Shown here one piece after another: positions 35,100 to 46,442 of a DNA stretch of 64,000 nt. A program made the position numbers and the translations under genes. Each line of letters opens with the position of its first letter. Positions within the stretch are counted from its first letter, which is position 1. This DNA comes from Rosa chinensis (lineage: Eukaryota; Streptophyta; Magnoliopsida; Rosales; Rosaceae): contig NC_037094.1 of NCBI RefSeq assembly GCF_002994745.2, positions 42,607,139-42,671,138 on the forward strand, written 5' to 3'. The notes under the pieces are model-generated. The model did no database searches, had not been told where the DNA came from, and was given only the letters and a program-made list of their open reading frames with translations.

Positions 35100-36154
35100 T
35101 GCTTTACACGCCCTTACCCAATGTCCAGGTAGTCCACATCTGAGACAAGCATCATTATGGTCAGGTTCCCTTGACCGAGGCGCTTTGGGAGTGCTTTGAG
35201 GACGGTTATTGCCTTTGGTGGCGTCACCACCATAACCGGAGGCTTGGCCTCTCTCTCTCTCTTCACACGTTTTCCTCCATGGTTCGGTCTACGCCTCTTG
35301 GCGGTTTTCTTCCTCTTTGGGGCGAGAATATGGACCAAAACGTCCAGAATTATCCCTATGCTTAGGGTTTCGCTCCTTACGTCCTCCCTTGGAGGCGCGA
35401 CTATAATTAGACTCCTGAATTGACTTGGTTCCCACAGGTCTAGAGTTATAGTTCTTCACAAGTATTTTGTCGTGCTTTTCAGCTATGTTCATGGCACCAA
35501 TGAGCTCATAAATTTTGTGATATGTCTAGCATTGACATCAATCCGATAATTCTAGGCTACCATCAATGCAGAGACGGGGAAGGTGGAAAAAGTCTTCTCG
35601 ATCAACATCGTATCAGTGATTTTCTGTCCACATAATTCCATCAAAGACTTGATACGAAGTGCTTTCAAATTGTAGTCAAGTACAGACTTGAAATCACAGA
35701 AGCGGAGGCTATGCCATCTCACTTCTAAGTTTGGAAGCAAGGAGTCACGAACGTTGCCAAAACGCTGCTTGAGTTCTACCCATAGTTTTCTTGGGTCTTC
35801 CTCATTGAGGTACTCATTCTGGAGTGCGTCATTCATGTGCCTTGTCATGAGAATGATGGCTTTAGCTTCGTTTGCCTCTCTCGTAGCTCTATTTGCTTCA
35901 AAAGTAGCAGCTTGTTGAGGAGTAAGCACGTCCTGACTTGGCTCTTGGATCGTACTCAGGATCCTATCAGCCTTAAGATGCTGGCGCACATCATGGACCC
36001 ACTTGTGGTATCCTGCGCCTGTTGTCTCTAGTGGAGCGAAGCTCAACTTGTTCAGGTTACTCATCCTAAAAAACAACAAGAAAATAGGGTTAGTTTGGGA
36101 GCGAAATAGGCTACCACGAAAACAATAAAAATTTCTGAGTGTAGTCGCTTCCAA
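35100..36154 (-). pseudogene. Copia (minus copy) gag
   Basis: The start MSNLNKLSFAPLETTGAGYH is the usual N-terminus of this copia group; the in-frame Met at 36064 is more plausible than the one further upstream. It then reads DVRQHLKADRILSTIQEPSQ, ANEAKAIILMTRHMNDALQN and EYLNEEDPRKLWVELKQRFG (UBN2-type gag). A stop follows ALMVA at 35552. The remaining part in another frame carries NYNSRPVGTKSIQESNYSRA and a zinc-knuckle-like CLRCGLPGHWVRAC region on the minus strand near 35140-35100. Confidence 0.85.
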
Positions 36155-36484
36155 GAAATTCTATTCCAAGAGGGGTTGGATTAGATCGAAACAATGATGT
36201 ATGTGGTCTATTGTTTTCCTTCTCAACAAACTCTAAGTTTGGAGGATTCTACAAGCTCCAAGCTTGGAATGAGCACAAACCCCACAGTTCGGCTTTTGGT
36301 CTCCCCTATGAAGAAGAAAGAGGGGTAGAAGAAGGGATGTTGGAAGTCCCCGAGAAAAGAAGAAAGGAATGAAACTTCAAAAAGGGGAACTTTTAGAAAA
36401 GTTTACCTTGAAAAGTTGCCGGAAATCTTGACCGGAAAAGATGCTGAAGATGGTCGGAGGTCACTGGAGCTAGGCTGGGCTGTG

Positions 36485-36765
36485 TGGGGGGGGGGGGGTG
36501 GGGGGCGCTGTAGGGGCTATGCGGAGGCTGTGCAGGAGGTGTGTAGAGGCTATGCAGGGCTCGTGCAGGGGCCTCGGCAGATGTCAGCAGGGGCTTGTGC
36601 GGGGCTGGCGGCAGGTCTTGGCAGCTCTCGGCAGATGCTTGTAGGGCTCTCGGTAGCTACTCGGCAGGGGCTGCAGAGGCTTTGGCAGATGCTCGGCAGG
36701 ACTTCGATAGATGCTCAGCAGGGGCTCGGCAGATCTGCGGAGTGCAGGCACAAGGCTCGGTAGGG
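36485..36765. repeat. GC-rich minisatellite with G-runs in the copia leader
   Basis: A run of 13 G and then GTGGGGGG lead into about a dozen degenerate repeats of roughly 21 bp built on CTCGGCAGATGCTCGGCAGG. It sits between the copia 5' LTR and gag, in the untranslated leader. Composition is unlike the surrounding AT-rich sequence. Confidence 0.8.
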
Positions 36766-36934
36766 ACAGAGGCCGGTTCAGTTTTTCAGACGGTCGGTTC
36801 AGTTCTATTCCGGCCGGTTCCGCTGCCGGTTCTGGGCTCATTGGGACTAGGGCTTCGATATATGGGGTGGTTGTTGCAGGATTTTCAAGGTTACGAAATT
36901 AGGGTTTTCAGGGTTACGGCTCATGCTGATAACG

Positions 36935-37134
36935 TGTTGTAGAGAAACTGAAATTGAGAGGAATTTGTTGTGTATTCTCATTGATAATAGGGGCCTCATT
37001 ATATAGAGGATTACAATGCATAGAATCCAAATCATATAAGGAAAGTAATCGCACATTGAATAGGAATCTAGATCCTTCTAATGTAACCCTATTACCACTA
37101 GGTCAAGTAACCTAGAGTTTGGGCCAAACACACA
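36935..37134 (-). mobile_element. 5' LTR of the minus-strand copia element
   Basis: On the minus strand it would start TGTGTGTTTGGCCC and end TTTCTCTACAACA. It is followed by CGTTATCAGCATGAG, a half-tRNA-Met type primer-binding site common in plant copia elements. About 200 bp with TG...CA ends and a TATATAATGAGG box. The partner LTR is absent, so the outer limit is approximate. Confidence 0.65.
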
Positions 37135-37489
37135 ATAGAAATTTACTTAAACAGAAGACTAATTTTGTCAAAAATAAATATATTTACAAAATCCCATTTT
37201 AAATCTCTTTACTCAAAATAATTACCTAAACAAGTCATTTAAATAATCACCACTTATATCCCTTCACTTCAAGATCCCATCACCTCATAATCCATTCACC
37301 TTATAATCACATCACCTTGAAGTCCCTTAGAACCTCCAAATCCCCTACCCAAACACTACCTTAAGGATCTATATCGTCCAATTATTTCATTTATTTACCC
37401 AACTTTGACCAATCATGACAGATTCAGAACCACTTACCGTTTGCTCAATTTATTCTTATGAACTAACCAGACACCATTCCAGAAATCTT
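37135..37489. other. AT-rich spacer between the head-to-head copia elements
   Basis: The stretch has several imperfect copies of atcccatcacct/ataatcacatcacct. No gene is seen. The plus-strand copia starts abruptly after it, with no LTR or primer-binding site of its own. Confidence 0.5.
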
Positions 37490-37905
37490 GACAGAAATTG
37501 CACTTTGCTTCATTGGGGACAACTGGCTCAGGATATCACAAGTGGGTTCGTGATGTCCACTACCATCTCAAGACCTATGGAATCCTAGTAACGATTGTAG
37601 AGCCTAGCCAGGACGTGCTCACTGTAGACCAAGCTGAAGCTTTGGAAGCAAATAAGGGAAAAACAGTCATCCTAATGACTCGTCATATGGTTGAATCCCT
37701 TTAGCTTGAGTATCTAAATGAAGAAGAACCCAGAACTCTGTGGGTCTCACTCAAAGAGCACTTTGGGAACGTTCGTGACTCCCTGCTTCCGGATCTAGAA
37801 GTGAGAAGGCATAACCTACGCTTTTGTGATTTTAAGTCAGTTCTTGATTATAATTTGGAAGCCCTTCGCATAAAATCCTTGATGAAATTATGTGGTAAAA
37901 ACATC
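37490..37905 (+). pseudogene. Copia (plus copy) gag, first part
   Basis: It reads LHFASLGTTGSGYHKWVRDV, then HLKTYGILVTIVEPSQDVLT, a TAG after MVESL at 37702, then LEYLNEEEPRTLWVSL and RFCDFKSVLDYNLEALRIKS. It is clearly related to the minus copy at 35552-36154. It breaks off at 37905, where a solo LTR is inserted with TSD ACATC. The first few gag codons and the 5' LTR are missing. Confidence 0.88.
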
Positions 37906-40097
37906 TGTTAGGTCCATAATTAACTAGTAATTATTCCCCTAATCTTGCACTTTTGCTTAACCCTTGTGTTTATTTATATATATTTATTATGTTTTCCTTA
38001 TCATGCTAGGAAATAATGGAAAAGCTTGGAAATGCACTAAAAACTCAACTTTAGCACATTTTCCTACTCCGGCTAGGAGAAACCGAGCTAGGCTAGGAAG
38101 GAGGAGAGGTAGACTAACTAAATAAACTCCAAATGAGTTGAAACTTTCCAAATCTATTTTAGACATCCAAAGGATCATTTTATATGAGGATGCAAGAGCT
38201 ATTTCGGAGTGAAAGGCCTTCAAAAGATCTGCCCAAGTTTCTGACTAAAAGATGAAAACTGTAAAACCGGACCTGTACAGATTCCGGCAGCATTTCCGAC
38301 CAAACCAAGGTGAACTAAGCTATGAAATTTTACCTGGATGATTTACACTCATGGAGGAACATTTGGTATGAAGAAGTTGAAGGTCAATTCTGAAGTCTTA
38401 GTGGAGATCTAAGTGAAGGAAGAAAGGAGAAGAAAGTGCTCAAACGGACGAAAAAGAAGTCAACGGAGGTCAACGCCGGATTCCGGACATTTTCAGCCAA
38501 GTTGACCGACCAAGAACATGTCTGGAGGAAAAGGAAGAGCTTACTAGGGTTAAAAACTTTGGATGGAAAGACTTTAGGTTTAGGTTATTTTGAAATTCAA
38601 AATTTGACAGATGACAAGTGGTCCAATTCTTACACCTTACACATTTGTCTCCCATTTATTACCTTGTTCCCTTACACAATGACCCTTCTACCCTTAATTT
38701 TTCTACTCCACCAAAATATCTATAGGCTTTATAGGTCATTTCTATGTAGAGTAAAAAACTAGATCCACATTTTGTGCTTACAAATTTGTCCATCACATCT
38801 CACCATTGATTTGAATTTCCTTGGCCTTTAAATAGCCTCTTCTCTATTCTAAAACCGTGCATCCCCTTGGCTCCCTCATTTTGGAGCATCAAAATCTCTC
38901 TTTTCTCTAGTTTTAGGTTAGTTTTTCATATCTTGTACATAGTTGTTTAAGTTTGTGTGAGAAATAGGTGTGTAGGCACTTTGGTTTCACCAAAACCGAA
39001 GTTACTACACACTCTAAATCAATCACAATACTTGCTTTCACATATCCAAGTCCTTGTTCTTCCTTGTTCTTGAGATTTGTGGATGTGTATGGTGTTTTGG
39101 GTTGTAAAACCCGAAAATCCCATACCTTGAAACAATTCTATCATCATTTGACATCTTTGAGAGCTAGGTGGGAGGTTGGGTAGTTCTTCTCTTTCTTCTT
39201 CCTTCTCTCTTTAATTTGATATTCATGACTTGTATTTGTAATAACATATGTTGTGAGTAATTGGATTTGAGGCTAGGGCTTGCTCTAGCCAAACTTATGT
39301 GCAAATAATGTAAATTTCCATATGTTTTGATGTTTATGCATGTTTTGAATCTTTTGGCTACTATACTTTCATGTACCCTAAGTGTTTATAGATTTGCCAC
39401 CTAGAAGCATGCTTTTGGAAATTAATGAATCGGAAACATGAACTTGACAAACTCTTGATTCCGTGAGCATGTGTAGCTAAATAGGTGGTGGCTTAGCTTA
39501 TTCCTACGGGAAGAACTAAGTTGGTTGAATTTCTTACCTTGAAATTAAAGCATGATGTTGTGAGTTTAGGTTCCAGAAGAATTTAGGCTCACGGCACCAT
39601 AGGCCATTTAGGATCCCGAAGATTTGAATGGTATAAAGGTTGTGTAATTTAGCTTTGCTTCGGAAGAGATTGTTAAATTGCCTGACTAGTTGGTTTCTTG
39701 GTAGCTTCACCAAAGCACTAAGGGGAAGTTTGTCAACGCATGTTATTACATCAAATATGGGTTACATTTTGTGCATGAGTAAGGTTAGGTGTGATGCCTA
39801 AGTCTCTATTCTTCTCATTGATTTAGTCTCTACCTTTTTATTTGTTTATTTTATTTTATGTAACTTAATTTACTTCATAAAACTTAAAATCAACCAAGCA
39901 GTTCACTACCACAATTGTTAATACCATTCTCATGATCTTTAGCTTCCAAAGGGCTAAGGTTGTGAATTTGTAAAAAGGTAGACTTAAGTGTGTTTTCTAG
40001 GTTTTATTTTCACGGTAATCTAGTTAGGGTAGAGTTACTCAATCCCTTGGGTACGATACTCTCACTTTCACTTTCATACTCAAGGATGTCCCCAACA
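37906..40097. mobile_element. Solo LTR, 2.19 kb, with 5-bp target duplication
   Basis: It begins TGTTAGGTCCATAATT and ends GATGTCCCCAACA, between perfect ACATC duplications (37901-37905 and 40098-40102), inside copia gag. Only one copy of the sequence is present, so it is a solo LTR. A TATA-like TTTAAATAGCC near 38828 followed by a leader suggests plus orientation. No conserved coding domain was found in it. Confidence 0.88.
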
Positions 40098-40102
40098 ACA
40101 TC

Positions 40103-40694
40103 ACAGAACTATTGAATTGAAGTGAATGCAGGACGGATCACAATGTTTCATGAGCTAATTGGAGCCATGTTAATTGCTGAAAAGCATGATAACATCTTTG
40201 TGAAGAACTATAATTCAAGGCCAGTGGGAACAAAGCCCATTCTGGAGTTCAATTATAGTCGTGCCTCTAAAAGAGGGCGCCAAGAGCAAAACCCTAAACT
40301 TAGGGATACTTCTAAACGCCCTAGTCCATATAATCGCTCTATTTGGATGGTAACTGCCAGAATAAGCCGACATGAAACCGAGGAGGTCAACGTGGGAAGA
40401 GAGAGGGAGGCAACACCTTCGGCCATGTTGGTGGTACCACCAACACTAACAGTTGTCCTAATCGCACCCTTAGAGCGCTTCAATCAAGGGAGCCTGAGCA
40501 CAGAGATACCTGTCGTCAATGTGAAGCGTCCAGACATTGGGCAAAGGTGTGCACCGCATCCCAGAATGTTGCAAATGAGTACAAGATATACTGGAAGCAC
40601 ACAACATGGAGCAAGAAGATCAAGAAGAAGATCTCAAGCTAAGGGTGGACAATTTCAAATCGGCCATGATCAAGAGACTAACGATTTTGTTTAA
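40103..40694 (+). pseudogene. Copia (plus copy) gag, zinc-knuckle part
   Basis: It continues gag after the solo LTR, with a deletion relative to the minus copy. FHELIGAMLIAEKHDNIFVK, then NYNSRPVGTKPILEFNYSRA and SKRGRQEQNPKLRD align with 35492-35330 of the minus copy. The knuckle itself is in a shifted frame near 40500. Ends at TAA 40694. Confidence 0.8.
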
Positions 40695-40808
40695 GTCTTT
40701 AATTTTTCCAAGATAATGTAATAAGGCAATTGCCATAGTATTTAGTAGATGCCATTAGTCTTGCTTTTTCTTCAACTATGCTCGTCCAAAGTAAGTATGA
40801 TGTCTAAG

Positions 40809-41284
40809 TGTTAACGTTAGAACCGAAGGCTCTAGTTAGCTTTAAAGAGAGGAAGAGACACAAGAAGTATAGTGGTTCGTCTCCCGCCTTAGCGGGAGAC
40901 TGCGTCCACTTGAAAGCTTAACTATGTGTGTTGGGTCTTGCGGCCCAAGAGGATTACACGAGATGTAATGGGATGATGTTTAAGTGGGAGGAGGGGTCCC
41001 TTTTATAGGTAAGGGAACCCCTCCATCTTACATTCTCTTCCATGTGGGATGCTAAACCCACTATTCTAGTGTAGAAGTCATATTATGGAGGTAACTTGGC
41101 AAGGCCGGGAAGGCGGCTTCACGGCGAGGTATTGACCTCCTCCGACTACCGTGGCGTAGCTTGGACATCGGGCTATAAAATGCAAGTCGCGGTTGGGTCA
41201 TATCGTGGCTTGTGGGCCCCTCTAAGAGGGTGTTACTTATGCTTGGTGACATAGAAAATAGCCTTGCTAGTAGAGGTATCTACA
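40809..41284. mobile_element. Solo LTR, 476 bp, with 5-bp target duplication
   Basis: It begins TGTTAACGTTAGAACC and ends GAGGTATCTACA, with perfect CTAAG duplications (40804-40808 and 41285-41289). Comparison with the minus-strand copia confirms that copia sequence runs uninterrupted across the empty site. It contains the small palindrome TCTCCCGCCTTAGCGGGAGA and a TATA-like TTTTATAGG. No coding sequence. Confidence 0.88.
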
Positions 41285-41536
41285 CTAAGAAAGTTGTTAA
41301 GATAAGTGGTACTTAAGCAAGCGTTGCTCTACCGACATCTCTCTACTTCCCTGGCCATGCTTAATTTGGAGTTACTGAAAGACATTAAACGACGAGACCT
41401 TTGTTTTGAATTAGCTAGTTTTCGGATTAGATTCCTTTGTGGTTAAGAAACAATGATGTACACAGTTGGCTTATGAATAAAATTTTGAGTTCTTTTCATT
41501 ATGACTCCATTTTAATTCTGAGCTTTTCTTTTAGTA

Positions 41537-42867
41537 ATGGACACTGGGGAACTTCAATGTCTCGTGGATAGTGTGACTATGCAGACCATTCTCTGCCATA
41601 GGCAACTATTCTTAGAGATGTTGCCTACATATTGCTTTGTGAGTACGATGGCTGGGCCATCGAGTTTAATTCAATGACATGGAATGACCCAATTCCTTTT
41701 GCCTAATGGCACCTTGATCACTGTCACAAAAGTTATATATGCTCCTAGGGAAAATTGAACCCTATTGAGCTTTAAAGATATTCGGGCCAACAGATTCCAA
41801 GCAAAAACGCATACTAAGAATGAAAAAGAGTTCCTTTGCATCACCTCTAATGATTGCGAAAGAAAGCATATCTTAGATAAGCTTATATGTCAATTTAGTG
41901 GACTTTATGTCACTATTCTACCTATTGAATCCAATAATGTAATAAGAAAAGCTCTCTTGGATTCAGACACATATTGACTTTGGCATGACCGACTAGGACA
42001 TCCTGGTCATAACATGATGATTCGTATATTAAAGACTTCACACAGACATCCATTCTTTCGAGCGAAGCGAAGTAAGAATCAAAAATTGATTCCCGAACCT
42101 TATGGGACCCCCATCGCCTTTCCACTACCAGCTAGAAACCGGTGGTGCTCCTAGAGGTGATGCCATAAATGTTGAAATTGTCACCCATTTTTCTTGTAAC
42201 AGTGTTTCTAACGCACCGGCCCAGCTAAAATTCTCATTAGTTACTTCTAAGGCCCCTCTCTTGTTCTGCAATGTCTATTCCTTAGAGAAATTAGAACCAA
42301 AATCGTCCTACGTGAAGGATACAAAAATTCTCATTTAGTTCTTAAATAGAATTGAAGAGGATATTTTTGGACCAATTCAACCAAATTGCGGACCTTTCAA
42401 ATATTTTATGGTGTTAGTTGACGCCTCGACACGCTAGTCACATGTCGCGTTATTATCCACTCATAATAATGCTTATGCTAAACTCCTAGCACAGATCATA
42501 TGACTACAGCTCACTACTCGGATCATCCTATTAAGTTGATTCAAATTGACAATGCTAGAGAGTTTACATAGAAAGCGTTCGATGGCTATTGCATGTCATT
42601 GGGGATTGATGTGAGCATCCTGTTCCTCATGTACACACTCAAAATGGTATCGCAGAAGCTGCCATTAAATTATTACAACTAGTAGCTTGGACATTGGTTA
42701 TGTGCACCAATCTCCCTATTTCTGCTTGGGGTTATGCAATAATATTGCATGCAGCTACGCTAATTTGTCTACGACCCAATCTTTTTCTGCGTTACAGCTA
42801 GTGACTAGGTACAAGCTTGATATCTCACACTTACGCATATTTGGGTGCGCAATTTATGTGCCAATTG
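41537..42867 (+). pseudogene. Copia (plus copy) protease and integrase, degenerate
   Basis: MDTGELQCLVDSVTMQTILC is the protease start with the active-site DS intact. It is followed by LLSFKDIRANRFQAKTHTKN, LWHDRLGHPGHNMMIRILKT (finger), YFMVLVDASTR and the second catalytic block as FKLTMLE in a shifted frame. Several stops and shifts are present. It breaks at 42867 within FGCAIYVP, where an LTR is inserted. Confidence 0.85.
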
Positions 42868-43809
42868 TGACAGACCCCTTCCCAAATTCCACCTTGAAAT
42901 CCTAGGTGGATTTGTATAGACCAAGTTAGAGAAACATTTTGTCAAAAATTTGACATAACCTCCCCTAATAATGGATTACCAAAAAAAACTATAAATCCAA
43001 TAAAACACTTCTAATATCATAAATTTTCAATAACTTCCAAATATGACCTCCTGTCCTTCTCAAAACATCCACCACCAACCAAAATACGAGGGTCTCTAAC
43101 CCAACAATTACATCTTAGGGATCTAATACTCAATTTATGGTTACTTCAGAGCATAAGTTACATGTAGGTCTCGTCAATGGACCGGGCCGGGCCCCACCCA
43201 GCCCGTTCAAAGGGGGCTTGGAGTGGGCCGGGCCGAGTCTTATTATATTTTTAAACAGTAATGAGCCAGGCTTCATTGTAAATTGCAAGATCCAAGCCCA
43301 TCCATATAAAGCGGGCCTTGCGGGCTTTTCTGGGCCGGGCCAGGTAGACTTCCTTTTTTCGAAGCCAGGTTGGGCTTTATTTACAAACAGCCCTTGTTAG
43401 AGGCTATTTTCTTAATTAACAACCTCTCCAAAATGGCAAAGGAATTACAATAACTAATTCTTCCTATTGCTTTTATAAGTTAAGCGTGCAATCACACAAG
43501 TTAATTGGTTGTCTGTAGTAAGGATTGATTGGACCAGTGGATTTTGGTTGCCACTGTCCTACTCATGTAGAATTGAAATTCCAAATAAAATTATAATTGG
43601 TAGTGTTTAAACAAATGAAAGGAATTAAAGAAATGAAAGCAAACAAATTGGGTGGTTTGGTCGACTATTGATTAGTAGTGTCAATGTGGAAGAGATGCAT
43701 TCTTAAGAATTGATGTAGAGGTGTTCTGTAGGGGTTAGATTAGAGCTTAGAAAAGCCTTGTGTGCTTCCTTCTGAGTTGGTATGTTGCAAACAAAGGTGT
43801 GATATTGAA

Positions 43810-44796
43810 CGGCACCTACCGCCTTCTCTAGGATGCTTTAAGGGAGATCCTCATCCCCTCCACATCATTGCTCGTCTCGACGGACGTGCCATTCAGATTG
43901 TGTCCATTCTCCTTGTAAGGGATGGTGGATTGTGCGTTGTTTGGCAGCCTTGGTTGCGTTGGTAGGTTTGCTCAGTTTCCGGCCTCTTCGTGGCCAATCC
44001 TGTCTTTTAGGGTGGAAATTTTGGATCAGGGTAGGATTTGTAGGCGCTCTAGTTCTGCAGACACCGGCGGTGTCGTTGGGCTGGTCGAAGGTTATTCGAT
44101 GGTTCATCAGCCAAGGCGTGTTGCAGTTGACGGAGTTGAAAAGGCCGCCGGAGATGGTGGAGATCTGCATCGGGGTACCCTGTTCATGGGTGTCCAGATC
44201 AATATGGGTTTGGGCCAAAATCCGAGCCCAGCAGTTGGGCCTGCAGTTCCCATGGGTCTGGATTTGGGACCCGAGAGACCTTTTATCTTGTTGCTGGTTA
44301 AGTTTTACTACTTGTAATATTTTGGGTGTGCTGCTCTTACTCTTTGGTAAATTGATCATTGCTACATTCTATGAAGAGTCTCAGTACAATCACGCTGTAA
44401 GTACTATAATTGAGTGCCTTGGCGAGCAGTGTGTTTTAGGCTGGGATGAATTTATTTTTGATTGGTCTACCAATTCCTTGCATACTCGAATTGCAGATAT
44501 TGATGATTTGCTCCACAAATCTCAAGGTCATGATAATGGTGTTAATGTTGGTAATTATCTTGAGAAGGCTGGGATTTTATCTTCAGTTTTTGCTAAGTTC
44601 TCTATTAGTGCTTTAGAGCAATATTTTATTGTAAAAGGACAAATTGTTGGTGTAGTACACCTTCTGTTTTGTTCTCATTTAGCTCTATGGTCAAGCCGAA
44701 TTTGGCATTTGTATGCTCCCAATCTCATGTGGGATGCCCTCTTGAGCGATTTCTATCGCTAATTCAATGAATTCTCTTCTTTCTTTCAAAAAAAAA
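43810..44796 (+). mobile_element. Poly(A) retroposon (5'-truncated LINE or processed transcript) with 17-bp target duplication
   Basis: It is flanked by AAAGGTGTGATATTGAA at 43793-43809 and 44797-44813 and ends in an A-run after TTCTTTCTTTC, the hallmarks of LINE-mediated insertion. An uninterrupted plus-strand frame (43932-44762) reads through it and ends LLSDFYR then stop, 34 bases before the A-run. A second overlapping frame (43922-44317) also exists. I recognise no reverse transcriptase or endonuclease motif, so it could be the 3' end of an L1-type element or a retrocopied mRNA. Confidence 0.75.
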
Positions 44797-44823
44797 AAAG
44801 GTGTGATATTGAATTACAATCAT

Positions 44824-45011
44824 GATCCCCTGGTCAGCTACTGACCATGGATCATTTGGTCAGTCACCGTCCAATTGAAATCGGACGGCTGACAGATAAG
44901 TGATGAAATCTGGGATGAGTTCTGTCAGCTGTCCGATTTCAATCGGACGGTGACTGACCAAATGATCAAATGATCAAATGATCAGTAGTTGACCAAATGA
45001 TCCCTGGTCAG
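44824..45011. mobile_element. Foldback MITE
   Basis: Almost the whole 188 bp folds on itself. The left arm has GGATCATTTGGTCAGTCACC, then GTCC, ATTGAAATCGGAC and GCTGACAG; the right arm is its reverse complement with a few changes and an extra TGATCAAA repeat. The loop is about 25 bases. It lies next to the poly(A) retroposon inside the hAT element. A target duplication is not clear. Confidence 0.8.
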
Positions 45012-46442
45012 TATTTTTCCCCGATTTGGTAATAAATATGATAAATACAGTATATGGCTGTGGAAACGTACACCACACTTTTTTCATATCATATCATTCT
45101 CAAGTGTACGTATATGTATCATTTTCCCGATTTTTGATACCACGGGAAGGTCACAGGTGTTCCCATCAAAATTTCATCTCCCAGACTTATTTGGTTGATT
45201 TGAAAATTTTAATTTCTAATTGCACATTGCATTGTTCACTAGCATGTTTTTATTGCAGTTGCAGCTTCATGGTTGGTTATTAGGGAGGGATGCTCCTTTT
45301 TGTTGCTTATAGAACTTTAAAAGCCTTTTATTTAACTGTTAACGTTATACACACACAGACACACACACATGTGTTTGTATATACAGATTTCAAATATGGT
45401 TGTCCCAAGTAAATTGTAACTAAGTTTAATATATATAAAATTTTATATAATATATATTAATTTACAGGGTCTTCTGAGCTGGGTCTGGCGGGCCTTTACA
45501 GGCCAGGCTTGGTGGGCCGAGCTGGGTTTTAAACCCCTAAACCAAGCCCGACCCTCTACCCACTAAGGAGGGCCTTTGTGGGCTTTTACCTATCGGGCTT
45601 GCGGGTCTCCATCGACCCATTTGATATGCGGGCTAAATGATGAGGCCTAGTTACATGGTCCAAATAAGAAAGAAATATGAGAGTACGAAAGGGAACAAAT
45701 CCTACAAGTCAAGATGGATGGCTGTGGATAAGGAGAATGCCTCAACGTAGTGCGGTCCGACCTCAGCGAAATCTACCATCTGAGCAAAACAGATGCGAAG
45801 AGCCCCGAGAAAACACAGAAAATGTGAGACAAGCTCAATGAGAGGACAATTTAATATTTCAAAATACTTTTGATAAATCTTATTTTTCTTAAAATCATTT
45901 CTCTTTTGTAAACCTTTGGCATGCAGTTAACCACTTATAGTAAAAAGAAAAGTTCAAAGGTTAAAAGTCACGACTACTTTGCAATACCAATTTAGAAAGT
46001 CCACAAGGAGAGGAAGAGATTGGTACCAATTTCGGCGCCGGCGAGGTGATATTTGATGGCAGCAAGGAACTTGCATCTCTCTCTCTCTCTCTCTCCTACT
46101 GTTTTCAACGTAAAGAATTTTTTTTTTTTAGGGGGGGGGGGGGGGGGGTGGGTGTGTGTGTGGGGGGATTTGATATAATTAAGCTAGGGTAAGGCAAAAT
46201 ACTCCTCAAATGAAAGTGGTCGTAACATTGTCATTATAAATTCTTTTAACGAACCGTTTGCGCCTACACTCTCGTATTGTCGTGTTCTATTTTCCTATGC
46301 TAAGAAAATAATTTTTTAATTTCTATAAAAATAAATTCCTAATAGAAAAGGCTAATTTTAACGATCTGACGAATTGTAAAATCTAAATGCGATGCAATTA
46401 AATTAAGGGGAAGTATTTTTGGGTACGAGTTGTTACAAATTG

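Larger units (their letters stand above)
43165..45649. mobile_element. hAT-type element, 2.5 kb, with 8-bp target duplication
   Basis: The ends TAGGTCTCGTCA and (reverse complement) TAGGCCTCATCA are flanked by perfect 8-bp duplications GTTACATG (43157-43164 and 45650-45657). Both subterminal regions are rich in GGGCCGGGCC / GGCCCG motifs (43180-43400 and 45470-45640), a hallmark of many plant hAT elements. No hAT transposase is left; the interior holds two later insertions. Confidence 0.9.
42868..46437 (-). mobile_element. Solo LTR carrying a nested hAT element, with 5-bp target duplication
   Basis: It begins TGACAGACCCCTTCCC and ends GAGTTGTTACA between perfect AATTG duplications (42863-42867 and 46438-46442) in the copia integrase. 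Subtracting the nested hAT element (43165-45649 plus 8 bp) leaves about 1.08 kb. That is close to the 1.25-kb LTR at 12980-14227, whose start it shares (TGACA, GACCC, AATT, CACC, TGAAATCC, AGGTGG). It holds CT repeats (46075) and a long G-run (46131-46149). Minus orientation is assumed from the related LTR. Confidence 0.88.

Noticed and set aside
38436..38762. 108-codon frame in the 2.19-kb solo LTR
   Set aside because: No domain; it sits upstream of the LTR TATA box and is not supported as a gene.
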